In this document: positions 28,026-36,241 of the stretch, piece by piece
Position numbering within the stretch: position 1 is the stretch's first letter
Layout of the letters: each line of letters opens with the position of its first letter
Origin: Sphaerimonospora thailandensis
GTDB lineage: Bacteria; Actinomycetota; Actinomycetes; Streptosporangiales; Streptosporangiaceae
Direction of reading: 5' to 3'
DNA length: 36,369 nt
NCBI RefSeq assembly: GCF_016863115.1
Contig: NZ_BOOG01000001.1
Coordinates: 1-36,369, forward strand
Position numbers and translations under genes: made by a program
Notes under the pieces: generated by a model
Told to the model about the DNA's origin: nothing
Seen by the model: the letters and a program-made list of their open reading frames with translations, nothing else
The model's database searches: none

Positions 28026-29638
28026 GCCGCGGCTTCGACCTGCTGATCAGCGGCGGCCTGCTCGTCGACGGTACGGCCCGGCCGGCGAGACCGGCGGATG
28101 TGGCGGCGGACGCCGGGCGGTTGACGGTGCTGCCCCCGGGATCCCGGGTGGAGGCGGCCCGGGTCGTCGACGCCCGCGGGCTCGTCGTCGCGCCCGGCTT
28201 CATCGACGCGCACACCCACTCCGACGGCGTCGCCCTCCTCGATCGAGACAGCGCGGACGGCGGCCGCGACCGGGAACTGGTGCGGGCGTCGGTGCTGCAG
28301 GGCGTGACCACCGAGATCTGCGGAAACTGCGGCTCCAGCCTGTTTCCCGCGCTGCCGGAGCGCCTCGACGCGATGCGCTCCGAGGCCGAGATCTCCTTCG
28401 GTGGCGACGTCGGCGCCTACCCGGACTTCGCCGGCTTCGCCGCCGCCCACGCCGCCGTGCCGAGGGCCAACCATCTCGCCTCGCTGGTGGGGCACGGCAC
28501 GCTGCGCGCCGGGGTGGTCGGCCCCGTCGACCGGCCGGTGTCGGCCGCCGAGCTGCGCACGATGTGCGAGCTGCTCGACCGGTCCCTCTCCCAGGGTGCG
28601 GCCGGGCTGTCCAGCGGGCTGATCTACGCCCCCGGGACGTACGCGGACACCGAGGAGCTGGTCGCGCTGGCCGCCGTGGCGGCCAGGCACGGCAAGCCGT
28701 ACGTGACGCATCTGCGGGACGAGATGTCGCGGGTCGAGGAGGCGCTGGAGGAGGCCGTGGAGATCTCCCGCCGCAGCGGCGCGCCGCTGCACGTCTCGCA
28801 CCACAAGACGGCCGGCCGCTATGCCTGGGGCCGTACGGCTCGGACCCTGCCGCGCATCGCGGAGCTGCGGGCCGGCGGCATGGACGTGACGTGCGACGTC
28901 TATCCCTACACGGCGGGCAGCACGGCGCTGGCCGCGATGCTGCCGCCCTGGGCCAACGACGGCGGCCTCGCCGCGCTCACGGCCCGGCTGGGCGACCCCG
29001 CCGCGCGCGACCGGATGCGGCGGGCGATCGCCGAGGGCGTGGCCGGATGGGAGAACACGGTCGGCAACGGCGGCTGGGACCGGATCTCGGTGGCGTGCGC
29101 GCCACGCCATCCGGAGACGGAGGGCAGGACGATCGCCGAGCTCGCCGCCGCGGCGGCGGCCGATCCTCTGGACGTGGCCGCCGACCTGCTCGTCGCCGAG
29201 CGCGGCGAGGTGACGATCATCAGTCATTCCATGGTCGAGGAGGACGTCCGGCGGGTGCTGGCCGCGCCGTACGCGATGGTCGGCTCGGACGGGGTGCCCA
29301 AGCCGGGCGGCCGGCCGCATCCGCGCTGGGCGGGCACGTTCCCGCGGGTGCTCGGCCGCTACGTGCGCGAGCTGGGCCTGCTGTCGCTGGAGGAGGCGGT
29401 GCACAAGATGACGAGGATGACGGCGGTGCGGTTCGGCCTGGCCGGGCGGGGGGTGATCCGTGACGGCGCGCACGCCGACCTGGTGGTGTTCGACCCGGCG
29501 ACGGTGGCCGACCGGGCGACGTTCGCCGAGCCGCTGCTGCCGCCCGCCGGCGTCGCGGCCGTGGTCGTCGGCGGAGCCGTGGTGGTCCGCGACGGCGAGG
29601 AGACCGGCGCCCGGCCCGGTACGGTGCTGACCCCATGA
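28022..29638 (+). CDS. N-acyl-D-amino-acid deacylase (D-aminoacylase), amidohydrolase family
   Basis: A 538-aa enzyme beginning with the typical beta-sandwich strand [14 protein letters not shown], then metal ligands H64-T-H66-S-D68, the Cys-containing [10 protein letters not shown] loop of D-aminoacylases, [15 protein letters not shown] and the late aspartate in [11 protein letters not shown]-aminoacylases release free D-amino acids from N-acyl-D-amino acids in the cytoplasm. The GTG start overlaps the ATPase stop, tying the reaction to the importer. Related amidohydrolases acting on dipeptides or hydantoins cannot be excluded, but the NCGSS and SHHK motifs favour this subgroup. Confidence 0.88.
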   Translation: MSRGFDLLISGGLLVDGTARPARPADVAADAGRLTVLPPGSRVEAARVVDARGLVVAPGFIDAHTHSDGVALLDRDSADGGRDRELVRASVLQGVTTEICGNCGSSLFPALPERLDAMRSEAEISFGGDVGAYPDFAGFAAAHAAVPRANHLASLVGHGTLRAGVVGPVDRPVSAAELRTMCELLDRSLSQGAAGLSSGLIYAPGTYADTEELVALAAVAARHGKPYVTHLRDEMSRVEEALEEAVEISRRSGAPLHVSHHKTAGRYAWGRTARTLPRIAELRAGGMDVTCDVYPYTAGSTALAAMLPPWANDGGLAALTARLGDPAARDRMRRAIAEGVAGWENTVGNGGWDRISVACAPRHPETEGRTIAELAAAAAADPLDVAADLLVAERGEVTIISHSMVEEDVRRVLAAPYAMVGSDGVPKPGGRPHPRWAGTFPRVLGRYVRELGLLSLEEAVHKMTRMTAVRFGLAGRGVIRDGAHADLVVFDPATVADRATFAEPLLPPAGVAAVVVGGAVVVRDGEETGARPGTVLTP

Positions 29639-30498
29639 CCGATATGACAGATATGACGGACCGGCTGGCCGCGCTGGCGGCCGGCTGCCCGGGCACGCTG
29701 GCCGTGTGCGTGCCCGGCGTGGCCGGGACGGTGGCCGGGGTGAACGAGGATGTGGAGCTGCCGCTGGCCAGCACCGGCAAACTTCTGCTGCTCGCCGCGG
29801 TCGCGCACGGCGTGACGGGTGGCGAGCTCGACCCCGACGAGCCGCTCGACCTGCTGGAGGACGACTATGCGGCGGGATCCGGGCTGTTGACCACGCTGTC
29901 GGCCCGGCGGTGGACGATCGCCGACCTCGCCCTGCTCACCGCGTCGGTGAGCGACAACACCGCGACGAACGCGCTGCTGCGGCGGCTCGGCCCGGACCGG
30001 GTGGACGCCGTGGCCGGCGCACTCGGGCTGACCAGGACGCGGATCCACGACCGCATCCGCGAGCCCCGGCTGCCCGAGCACCCGCCGGCCTTCGCGACCG
30101 GCACGGCACGCGATCTCGCCGCGCTGGCGAACTCTCTGGCCGGTTCTCTGGCCGGATCTCTGGCCGGCCCGCCGGCAGGCTCTCCCGGCGCGGGCGAGCC
30201 CTGGCATCGGCTGATGGTCGGCTGGATGGCGCACAACACCGATCGGAGCCTGGTGCCCGCGCTGCTCCCGCACGACGCGGAGGACCGGCGGATCCCGGCC
30301 GAGGCCGTGCCGTACCCGATGGTCTGGGTGGCGAACAAGACCGGTACGGACACGGGAACCCGGGCCGACGTGGGGGTGCTCGTCGGGGTCCGTCGCACGG
30401 GCTACGCGGTGCTGGCACACGGCCGGGCGGGCAGTGAGCACGCCCTCGTACGGGCGATCCGTCAGGCCGGCCTCGCCATCGCCGCCGCCGTCCGCTGA
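29635..30498 (+). CDS. Class A beta-lactamase-like serine hydrolase, cytoplasmic
   Basis: A 287-aa protein with the three serine-penicillin-recognition motifs: STGK (Ser46, Lys49), SDN (106-108) and KTG (near 242). There is no signal peptide or membrane helix, and the Glu166 omega-loop motif ExxLN of true class A beta-lactamases is absent; an EPRLPEH segment lies where it would be expected. A D-peptidase, amidase or esterase acting on imported compounds is more likely than antibiotic resistance. The start region encodes MTDMTDMTD from a 9-base triplet repeat, so three in-frame ATGs are possible; the first overlaps the deacylase stop as ATGA. A triple 12-base repeat (SLAG units) lies at ~30138-30173. 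The gene ends ten bases from the convergent LysR gene. Confidence 0.82.
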   Translation: MTDMTDMTDRLAALAAGCPGTLAVCVPGVAGTVAGVNEDVELPLASTGKLLLLAAVAHGVTGGELDPDEPLDLLEDDYAAGSGLLTTLSARRWTIADLALLTASVSDNTATNALLRRLGPDRVDAVAGALGLTRTRIHDRIREPRLPEHPPAFATGTARDLAALANSLAGSLAGSLAGPPAGSPGAGEPWHRLMVGWMAHNTDRSLVPALLPHDAEDRRIPAEAVPYPMVWVANKTGTDTGTRADVGVLVGVRRTGYAVLAHGRAGSEHALVRAIRQAGLAIAAAVR

Positions 30499-30507
30499 CG
30501 GGTCCGT

Positions 30508-31419
30508 TCAGCGGCTGCCGACGCGCAGCCGGGCAGCGGCGTCGCGCAGATAACCGATGAACGAGCGGAGTGCGGGATTGGGGTTGGTGGGACGTGCCGC
30601 CGCGCCGATCCGCCGATAGAGCCGTGGCCCGTCGACCTGGCAGATCCGTACGCCTGTCGCGCCCTGTGTGCCGAGGCTCGGCACCAGTGCGACGCCCAGC
30701 CCCGCCCGGACCAGTCCGAGCGTCACCTCGTAATGGTCGCTGCGGCAGCGGATGGCGGGGCTGAAGCCCTCCAGCGCGCTCGCCCGTTCGAGCACGGACA
30801 CCGGAGTGTCCGTGCCGAAGGTCGTGATCCACGGTTCGTCGGCCAGATCGGCGAGACGCACCCTGGGTCGCTGGCCCGCCGGATGGCCGAGCGGCATGAC
30901 GAGCAGTTGCGGCTCGTCGAACAGGTGGGTCACCTCCACCCCGTCCGGCGGCTTCCATGGATCGAGCGCATGCTCGAAGACGACCAACACGTCGAGCGCG
31001 CCTCGCTCCACGTCGGGGAGGAGTTCGTGCGGCTGGCCCAGCACCAGGTCGAGCTCCACGGCGGGATGTCTCCTGGTGAAGCTGGACAGTGCCATCGGCA
31101 GGAGCCGGTAGCCCGCGGAGCCGAAGAAACCGATCCGCAGCTGCCCGGCGTCCGCCCGCGCCTGGGCCAGCAGGTCCTTCTCGGCGGCCTCGATGAGGTC
31201 GAGCACCTCTTGAGCGCGGGTGGCCAGCCGGCGACCGGCCGCCGTGAGCCGGAGGCTGTGGGCTGACCGTTCCACCAGCCCCACCCCGGCCTCCTCCTCC
31301 AACCGGGAGAGCTGATGGGAGACGGCGGAGGGCGACAGCCGCAGGCTCCGGGCGGCTCCGGCGATGCTCCCGGCCCTGAAGACCTCGAGAAGCACCTTCA
31401 GGCGGTGGCTGCTGAGCAT
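30508..31419 (-). CDS. LysR-family transcriptional regulator
   Basis: A 303-aa regulator. The N-terminal winged helix-turn-helix is clear (FRAGSIAGAARSLRLSPSAVSHQLSRLEEEAGVGLVERS), followed by the linker helix and a periplasmic-binding-protein-like effector domain from ~90 (LRIGFFGSAGYRLLP ... VTLGLVRAGLGVALVPSL). It is convergent with the amino-acid/deacylase operon. The ATC-N9-GAT palindrome upstream of that operon makes it the probable regulator, perhaps with a D-amino-acid-type effector; this is inference from position. An ATCGGT / ACCGAT pair just upstream of its own start (31429-31453) may be an autoregulatory site. Confidence 0.93.
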   Translation of the reverse strand: MLSSHRLKVLLEVFRAGSIAGAARSLRLSPSAVSHQLSRLEEEAGVGLVERSAHSLRLTAAGRRLATRAQEVLDLIEAAEKDLLAQARADAGQLRIGFFGSAGYRLLPMALSSFTRRHPAVELDLVLGQPHELLPDVERGALDVLVVFEHALDPWKPPDGVEVTHLFDEPQLLVMPLGHPAGQRPRVRLADLADEPWITTFGTDTPVSVLERASALEGFSPAIRCRSDHYEVTLGLVRAGLGVALVPSLGTQGATGVRICQVDGPRLYRRIGAAARPTNPNPALRSFIGYLRDAAARLRVGSR

Positions 31420-31428
31420 GCACTCAGT

Positions 31429-31453
31429 ATCGGTGCGGGTCAGAGCAACCGAT
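31429..31453 (-). promoter_or_regulatory. Inverted repeat upstream of the LysR gene
   Basis: ATCGGT (31429-31434) and ACCGAT (31448-31453) are perfect arms 13 bases apart, 10 bases upstream of the LysR start codon. The position suits negative autoregulation, which is common in LysR regulators. Confidence 0.4.
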
Positions 31454-31486
31454 GCCGGGGGTTCCTGTCAATTTCTCCCGGTTCGC

Positions 31487-31520
31487 GACCGGTTTCCGGT
31501 GACCTTTCCGGTGACCGGTC
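31487..31520 (-). terminator. Hairpin immediately after the SPW-repeat gene
   Basis: GACCGGT (31487-31493) and ACCGGTC (31514-31520) pair. The loop holds two direct copies of TTCCGGTGACC-like sequence. The right arm touches the stop codon of the upstream gene on the minus strand. Confidence 0.45.
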
Positions 31521-32066
31521 CTACCAGCTTCCGGGCCGGTGGCCGGCGCGCTCGCCGCGCTCGCCGCGTCCCTGGCCGCCGCGGAACGCGAGGGCCATCG
31601 CCAGCGCCGCGGCGCCGAGCAGCAGGATGATGACTCCGGTCGCCACGTTGTTCCAGATCGTCCCTGCCGTGAGTGCCGAGGCGGCCCTCCCGGGCAGTCC
31701 CGGGGTTCCCGGCATGCCCGGCGTCGTGCCGGGCGTGAGAGTACGGCCTCCCCGCACCAGCCAGGGCGAGACGAGGGTCCAGATGCCGAGGAGCGGCAGC
31801 AGCCAGCTGATGCCGTAGGTACGGCCGAAGGCCGACGCGCACGCGAGCGCGAGGGCGGCGACCGACAGCCCGACGATCAGGTTGCTGACGGCGAGCCCCG
31901 AGAAGCGCTGGAACCCCACGATCCAGGGTGAGAGAGCCAGGTACAGCCCGCTCAGGAAGGTGAGCCCGTCGACGATCTGGGCCGGGGTCGTCGACCCCAC
32001 CCGGTCGTATGTCTGGCGAAGTTCCGCGAGATCGGGATGGTGCTCTAAGCCAGTGGGTCGAACCAT
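31521..32066 (-). CDS. SPW-repeat family membrane protein
   Basis: A 181-aa integral membrane protein with two SPW motifs in equivalent positions: LSPWIVGF after the first helix and VSPWLVRG after the third, as in the SPW repeat family (PF03779), whose function is unknown. About five hydrophobic segments are visible. A Gly/Pro/Thr loop (PGTTPGMPGTPGLPG) separates the second half, and the tail is Arg/Gly-rich. The ATG at 32066 is chosen because AGGAAGG lies ~10 bases upstream and codons before it are not membrane-protein-like. It is the first of two same-strand genes with LysR, separated by a hairpin. Confidence 0.88.
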   Translation of the reverse strand: MVRPTGLEHHPDLAELRQTYDRVGSTTPAQIVDGLTFLSGLYLALSPWIVGFQRFSGLAVSNLIVGLSVAALALACASAFGRTYGISWLLPLLGIWTLVSPWLVRGGRTLTPGTTPGMPGTPGLPGRAASALTAGTIWNNVATGVIILLLGAAALAMALAFRGGQGRGERGERAGHRPGSW

Positions 32067-32143
32067 GTCCGTACCGCCTTCCTGCTGGTTTGGACGAACA
32101 ATGGCCGACCTACCCGCCCCCGTCTCCCCATTCTCCGTAATTT

Positions 32144-32166
32144 CCAATAAATGCGTCTTTTATTGG
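32144..32166. repeat. AT-rich 8-bp perfect inverted repeat
   Basis: CCAATAAA (32144-32151) and TTTATTGG (32159-32166) surround a 7-base loop, about 80 bases upstream of the SPW gene and 65 bases past the hydrolase stop. Such an AT-rich palindrome stands out in this GC-rich region and may be a promoter operator or a terminator. Confidence 0.5.
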
Positions 32167-32230
32167 TCTGGTGGCGGAAAAGGCCCCATCGTACGGCAAA
32201 CGCACCGGGACGGAATCGGGGCGGGTTTCA

Positions 32231-33097
32231 TCATGATGCGGGAGGGCCGTCGGGGGCCGGATCCGCGTCTCCCCGGTGGTCCGCGTCTCCCCGGTGGGTG
32301 GACCGGCCCAGCCCGGGAGCGGCGACCGATCGGATGGCGCGGAGCACGGCCGGCCAGGCGACCGAGAGCGGATCGATCAGGTCGAAGTGCCCGGCGCCCA
32401 CCGCCTCCACCCGCCTGACCGACTTGTCCCGTACGGCGAAACCGCGGCTGATCTCGATGGGGACGATCGCGTCCTCGGTGCCGTGCACCAGGACGGCGAC
32501 GCCCGGGCCGAACGGCAGCAGCCTCGCCGGATCCGTCTCGGCCAGCAGCTCCATGCGCCCGCCCAGCAGATCGGCGCAGATGCCCCTGCCGATGCCCACC
32601 TCGATCGCGCGCGCCAGGTCGGACACGGCCGCCAGCGCGACGACCCCGCTGACGGTCCCATGATTCGGGGGGTCCACATGCCAGCGCGAGCCGGCGGGCA
32701 GCCGACCGCGCATGGCCGCCCACAGGGCGAGCTGGCCGCCGGCCGAGTGCCCGACCAGCACGACGGCTCCCGTGGCGGGCGGAGCGCCGAGGATCAGGTC
32801 GACGGCCGCGGCCACGTCGTCGAAGGTGCCGGGATGGCCGCCACCGGGCTGGCCCAGCCTCCGATACTCCGGCGTGCACACCACATAGCCGTGCCGGGCC
32901 AGTTCGTCCGCCATGGGACGGGTGTGCAGCCGGTCGTACCTCGCCAGCCAGAACCCCCCGTGCAGCAGGATGACGACGGGCGCGTCCGGGTCGTCCGTCA
33001 CGGAACGGACGTCGATGACCTGCTCGGGGTGGTCGCCGTAACGAATGACGCGATCGGGCGGCGCGGCCGGACGGACGAGAACGTCAACCGGGGGCAT
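32231..33097 (-). CDS. Alpha/beta hydrolase (BD-FAE/kynurenine-formamidase-like)
   Basis: A 288-aa cytosolic hydrolase with the oxyanion-hole motif HGGFW (46-50), nucleophile elbow GHSAGG (Ser118), an acid in VHGTEDAIVP and the catalytic His in GAGHFDLID. The HGGFW form places it near formamidases and esterases of the hormone-sensitive-lipase/BD-FAE type; the substrate is unknown. The C-terminus ends in two HRGDAD units encoded by an 18-base tandem repeat (~32260-32297). The ATG at 33097 is preferred; the frame is open 29 codons further but without coding character. It is divergent from the gene at 33287. Confidence 0.88.
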   Translation of the reverse strand: MPPVDVLVRPAAPPDRVIRYGDHPEQVIDVRSVTDDPDAPVVILLHGGFWLARYDRLHTRPMADELARHGYVVCTPEYRRLGQPGGGHPGTFDDVAAAVDLILGAPPATGAVVLVGHSAGGQLALWAAMRGRLPAGSRWHVDPPNHGTVSGVVALAAVSDLARAIEVGIGRGICADLLGGRMELLAETDPARLLPFGPGVAVLVHGTEDAIVPIEISRGFAVRDKSVRRVEAVGAGHFDLIDPLSVAWPAVLRAIRSVAAPGLGRSTHRGDADHRGDADPAPDGPPAS

Positions 33098-33286
33098 GCG
33101 GGAATCGTACTTCCCCCCGGACCCCCGGAAAGTACGGTACGGAGCAAACCGTCCTGAATTTCGCACAACCGGAGAAACAATCATCCCACCGTCTCGAAAA
33201 AATGGGGCTTGCGGCCCGGCGAGCCGCGTCCAGGCGGCACGGCTGCCGATGAAATGTCGGAGACATCCCGGAATCGAGGATCACTA

Positions 33287-33853
33287 ATGGTGACACAGAC
33301 AACGTCCGTCGGCCGATTGCGCGGGGGAATGTCCGCGATCAACAGCCGTCATCACAAGGCCGCGCTCGGGGTGTTCCTCTTCATCGTCGTGGCGCACTGG
33401 GGCGAACACATCGCTCAGGCGATCCAGGTCTACGTGCTCGGCTGGCCGCTCCCCGAGGCGCTGGGCGTGCTCGGCATCCCCTTTCCCTGGCTCGTCACCT
33501 CGGAGTGGATGCACTACGGGTACGCGCTGCTGATGATGATCGGCCTGATCATGCTGCGGGACGGGTTCACCGGGAGGTCGCGCGTCTGGTGGAACGTGTC
33601 GCTCGGCATCCAGGTCTGGCACCATCTGGAGCACCTGCTCCTGCTGCTCCAGGTCCTCACGGGCAACAACCTGATGGGCCGTCCCGCCCCCACCAGCCTC
33701 ATCCAGCTCCTCGCCCCGCGGATGGAGCTGCACCTGTTCTACAACACGCTCGTCACCGTGCCCATGGTGGTGGCGATGGTCCTGCACCGCCGCCCCCGTG
33801 AGTCCGAACGCGCGTCGCTGCGCTGCGCCTGCGCCGTACCCGTCCATGCCTGA
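33287..33853 (+). CDS. Histidine-rich four-helix membrane protein of unknown function
   Basis: A 188-aa protein with about four membrane helices (~25-45, 60-80, 105-125 and 145-165). Histidines sit in or next to them: VVAHWGEHIAQ, SEWMHYGYA, VWHHLEHLLLL and RMELHLFY. The paired HxxEH/HHxEH patterns could bind heme or metal. I do not recognise the family. The ATG at 33287 has CGAGGA upstream; an in-frame ATG at 33209 is less likely. It is divergent from the hydrolase, and its last bases overlap the start of the next small membrane-protein gene. Confidence 0.72.
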   Translation: MVTQTTSVGRLRGGMSAINSRHHKAALGVFLFIVVAHWGEHIAQAIQVYVLGWPLPEALGVLGIPFPWLVTSEWMHYGYALLMMIGLIMLRDGFTGRSRVWWNVSLGIQVWHHLEHLLLLLQVLTGNNLMGRPAPTSLIQLLAPRMELHLFYNTLVTVPMVVAMVLHRRPRESERASLRCACAVPVHA

Positions 33854-34529
33854 GACACCCGCCATGCCTGAGACACCCGCCGGGTCTGAGACGCGAACCG
33901 CGCCGGCGGCCCGAGCCGTACGCCGCCGGTCCCCCGCCTTCACCGTCGTCCTCACCCTCGTCGCCGTCTTCCTGCTGTACCTCGCGGTGCCCAACATCGG
34001 CCCGGTCATACGGGCGGCGCGCGCGGACGGGATCGCCGGTACCTTCACGGCCCACCGCCTGGACTGCATCCAGCACCCGGGGCACGAGTCCTGCACCTGG
34101 AGCGGCGACTTCCGGTCCGCCGACGGCTCCGTCCGGCGCACTGACATCGCGTTGTACGGAGCCGACCGCGACATGCTGACGGCGGGCCAGCAGACCGCGG
34201 CCGTGGACGTGGGGCGTGCGGGCCGGGTCTACGGCCCGGGCGGATCCATGGAGTGGATCTTCACAGCGCTGCTGATCCTGGCCGCGGCGGCCATCCTCTT
34301 CCTCCTGTACGGCCGGCGGGCGCGGCGGGCGGCAGCGGACTCAGACGCGGGCGGCGACGGCGGCGAGCAGCGAGACGAGCCGATCGGGGGCGGAGATCAT
34401 CGGCCAGTGGCCGGTGTCGAGGGTTTCGAAGGTCCAGCCGGGCTCGGCGCGCATCGCGGAGACGTCGGCGGAGACCCGGCCGCCGAAGTGCTCCTTGGCG
34501 CAGATGACGTACGTCGCGGACAGCGATGA
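33846..34529 (+). CDS. Small two-helix membrane protein; 3' end antisense to the next gene
   Basis: The first ~165 of 227 residues look real: a repeated MPETPAMPETPAG start, a membrane helix (FTVVLTLVAVFLLYLAV), an extracytoplasmic domain with two cysteines (LDCIQHPGHESCTWSGDF) and a second helix (WIFTALLILAAAAILFLLYG). The last ~62 residues overlap the convergent hydrolase gene for 189 bases and are Gly/Asp-rich, without fold character. A lost stop codon, a frameshift or a genuine tail are all possible. The ATG at 33846 overlaps the previous gene by 8 bases; GTG 33798 and ATG 33864 are alternatives. Family unknown. Confidence 0.55.
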   Translation: MPETPAMPETPAGSETRTAPAARAVRRRSPAFTVVLTLVAVFLLYLAVPNIGPVIRAARADGIAGTFTAHRLDCIQHPGHESCTWSGDFRSADGSVRRTDIALYGADRDMLTAGQQTAAVDVGRAGRVYGPGGSMEWIFTALLILAAAAILFLLYGRRARRAAADSDAGGDGGEQRDEPIGGGDHRPVAGVEGFEGPAGLGAHRGDVGGDPAAEVLLGADDVRRGQR

Positions 34530-35060
34530 GAGCGGGCGGGTCAGGACGACGGGTTCGGCGATCGTGCGCCCCGGGTGGTCGACGAATCGCTCGGCGAGCC
34601 ACCGCGCCTGGCGTACGGACAGGTCCTGGCCGTCCGCGACGACCGAGGCATCCGGGGCCGGCCAGCGGCCGCCGTTGCCGGCGATCAGATGGAGTTCGCC
34701 GGCACGCTGACGCTCCGGGAAGGCGTGCAGCATCGACCTGCCGTCGTGGGGCAGGAACCCTTCGACGAACACGACGTGCGCCACTCTGCCCGGGGCCCGG
34801 TCGGCCACCTGACCGACCACGAGGCCCGAGTAGCTGTGACCCACGAGGATCACATCGCGCAGTTCCTCCGCCTCCAGCATCGACAGCACGTCGGCGACGT
34901 GGGTGCCGAGGCCGACCGCGGACACGTCCGAGTCGGGGGTCGCCAGCCCCGACAGGGTCACCGCGCGCACATCATGACCACGCTCACTCAGGCCCCGGGT
35001 CACCGGATCCCACGCCCAGTCACCCATCCATGGGCCGGGAACGAGAACGAAACAGCTCAT
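34341..35060 (-). CDS. Alpha/beta hydrolase (esterase EstC / hydroxynitrile-lyase-like group)
   Basis: A 239-aa protein beginning FVLVPGPWMGDWAWDPV, the start strand and oxyanion region of this small esterase group, with nucleophile elbow GHSYSG (Ser76) and catalytic His in LDTGHWPMIS. The group includes plant salicylate-ester hydrolases and bacterial EstC-like esterases; the substrate here is unknown. It converges on and overlaps the membrane-protein frame for 189 bases. The complete catalytic motifs make this the more reliable of the two frames. It may be co-transcribed downstream of the phosphopantetheinyl transferase, from which it is separated by 98 bases. Confidence 0.88.
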   Translation of the reverse strand: MSCFVLVPGPWMGDWAWDPVTRGLSERGHDVRAVTLSGLATPDSDVSAVGLGTHVADVLSMLEAEELRDVILVGHSYSGLVVGQVADRAPGRVAHVVFVEGFLPHDGRSMLHAFPERQRAGELHLIAGNGGRWPAPDASVVADGQDLSVRQARWLAERFVDHPGRTIAEPVVLTRPLSSLSATYVICAKEHFGGRVSADVSAMRAEPGWTFETLDTGHWPMISAPDRLVSLLAAVAARV

Positions 35061-35158
35061 CAGCGCAGATCACTTTCTCTCCTAGGGGAGCGAGGCCGAT
35101 TCCCGTCGCCGCTTCACGGCAAATTCAGCAGCCTCGCTCCGGCACTCGTCAACCCCGG

Positions 35159-35938
35159 TCAGGCGGCCACCGGCGTCAGCGGGACGGGGATCTCACGCAG
35201 GTCTCCGACACGCGATTCGAAAACGGTGACGGGACGGTCGCCGGCGAGGACCGCGACGACGCCGACGTATCCCTCGCCGGGATCGAGCACGTGCAGCCGC
35301 ACCGCATCGGGAGGGACGTCCAGCGGCCACCTCAGCACCGCGGGCGCGTCGTCCGGGCCGCCGACCTCGACCTGGTCGGGAGGGATCCGCAGCCCGTGGC
35401 CGGTGGCCTTGAGCGCGGCCTCCTTGCGCACCCAGAGCCGGGCGAACGCGGCTCGCCGTTCGGATTCCCGCAGGGCCCGCAGGGCCGATCGCTCGGTGGG
35501 CGACAGCGCGCACTGGGCGACCTCGTCCACGGAGTCGGCTGAGTCGGCTGAGTCGGCGGGCAACGCCTCCACATCCACCCCCAGGGGCCCGACGGTCGTC
35601 ATGGCGACCGCGACGAGGTTGGTCGAGTGGGAGACCGAGACGTGCAGCCGTTCCTGTCCGTCGTTACGGATATGCGGCTTCCCGTGCGGTTTCGGGCAGT
35701 CCGGGCAGCGCCGGTCCACCTGGACGTCCTCGGGCCGGAGGCCGAGCTGTGCGGCGGCCACGCGGCGCAGCAGCCAGGAGCCGGTGAGAAACCGGCGGCG
35801 GTCCCGCTCCTGGTGGAACCGCCGGGCCCGTTCCAGCTCGCTCCCGCTGAGCGTGGCGGTGAGCGTGCCGAGCGCACGCTCCCGCGGATCCGCCCACCAC
35901 ACGCGGCACTCCCCCGCCTCCAGGGCTGCGGCGATCAT
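35159..35938 (-). CDS. 4'-phosphopantetheinyl transferase (Sfp type)
   Basis: A 259-aa enzyme, the usual length of Sfp-type transferases. Visible motifs are GKPHI (86-90), HVSVSHS (99-105), the magnesium-binding GVDVE (120-124) and FARLWVRKEAALKATG near 165-180. It transfers phosphopantetheine from CoA to carrier proteins of polyketide and non-ribosomal peptide synthases or fatty-acid synthesis. A short ADSADSADSVDE repeat follows the GVDVE motif in a loop. Its ATG overlaps the stop of the 94-aa gene as ATGA, and GAAGGAGG lies upstream inside that gene. It suggests that natural-product genes may lie beyond the right edge. Confidence 0.94.
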   Translation of the reverse strand: MIAAALEAGECRVWWADPRERALGTLTATLSGSELERARRFHQERDRRRFLTGSWLLRRVAAAQLGLRPEDVQVDRRCPDCPKPHGKPHIRNDGQERLHVSVSHSTNLVAVAMTTVGPLGVDVEALPADSADSADSVDEVAQCALSPTERSALRALRESERRAAFARLWVRKEAALKATGHGLRIPPDQVEVGGPDDAPAVLRWPLDVPPDAVRLHVLDPGEGYVGVVAVLAGDRPVTVFESRVGDLREIPVPLTPVAA

Positions 35939-36219
35939 CGGTCTGCCTCCTTCGGTTCCGGGTGGCCGTCGGCCACGAGCCCGCAGGCCACCAGTTGCCA
36001 GTGGCCGACTTCGGGATTCGTGAGGATCTCCATCACCTCGGCGCGGATCCGCGCACTGGTCTCGTCTCCGGCGTTCACCCGGATGACGATTTCCCCGGCG
36101 GCCCGTATGAGGTCCTTACGCCACCTCTCGGGCAGCAGCGCCATTATTCGTATTCCGTCGACCGGCGAGTTCGACGCCGGCCCTCCGGGTGTCGGGCGCA
36201 TCGTCAGCTGAACGACCAT
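35935..36219 (-). CDS. Unknown 94-aa protein coupled to the phosphopantetheinyl transferase
   Basis: A small soluble protein with predicted strand-helix content (DLIRAAGEIVIRVNAGDETSAR, then EVMEILTNPEVGHWQLVACGL). No signal peptide or membrane helix is visible and I do not recognise the family. It lies 22 bases after the GTTWD-repeat gene and overlaps the transferase start, so the three are likely one operon. Only a weak AGGCGA ribosome site precedes the ATG. Confidence 0.6.
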   Translation of the reverse strand: MVVQLTMRPTPGGPASNSPVDGIRIMALLPERWRKDLIRAAGEIVIRVNAGDETSARIRAEVMEILTNPEVGHWQLVACGLVADGHPEPKEADR

Positions 36220-36241
36220 CTATTCGTCGCCTGCGCGCTGA

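Noticed and set aside
29635-30498. Antibiotic-resistance beta-lactamase
   Set aside because: No signal peptide, no Glu166 ExxLN motif, and a location at the end of a D-amino-acid uptake operon; a metabolic hydrolase is more likely.
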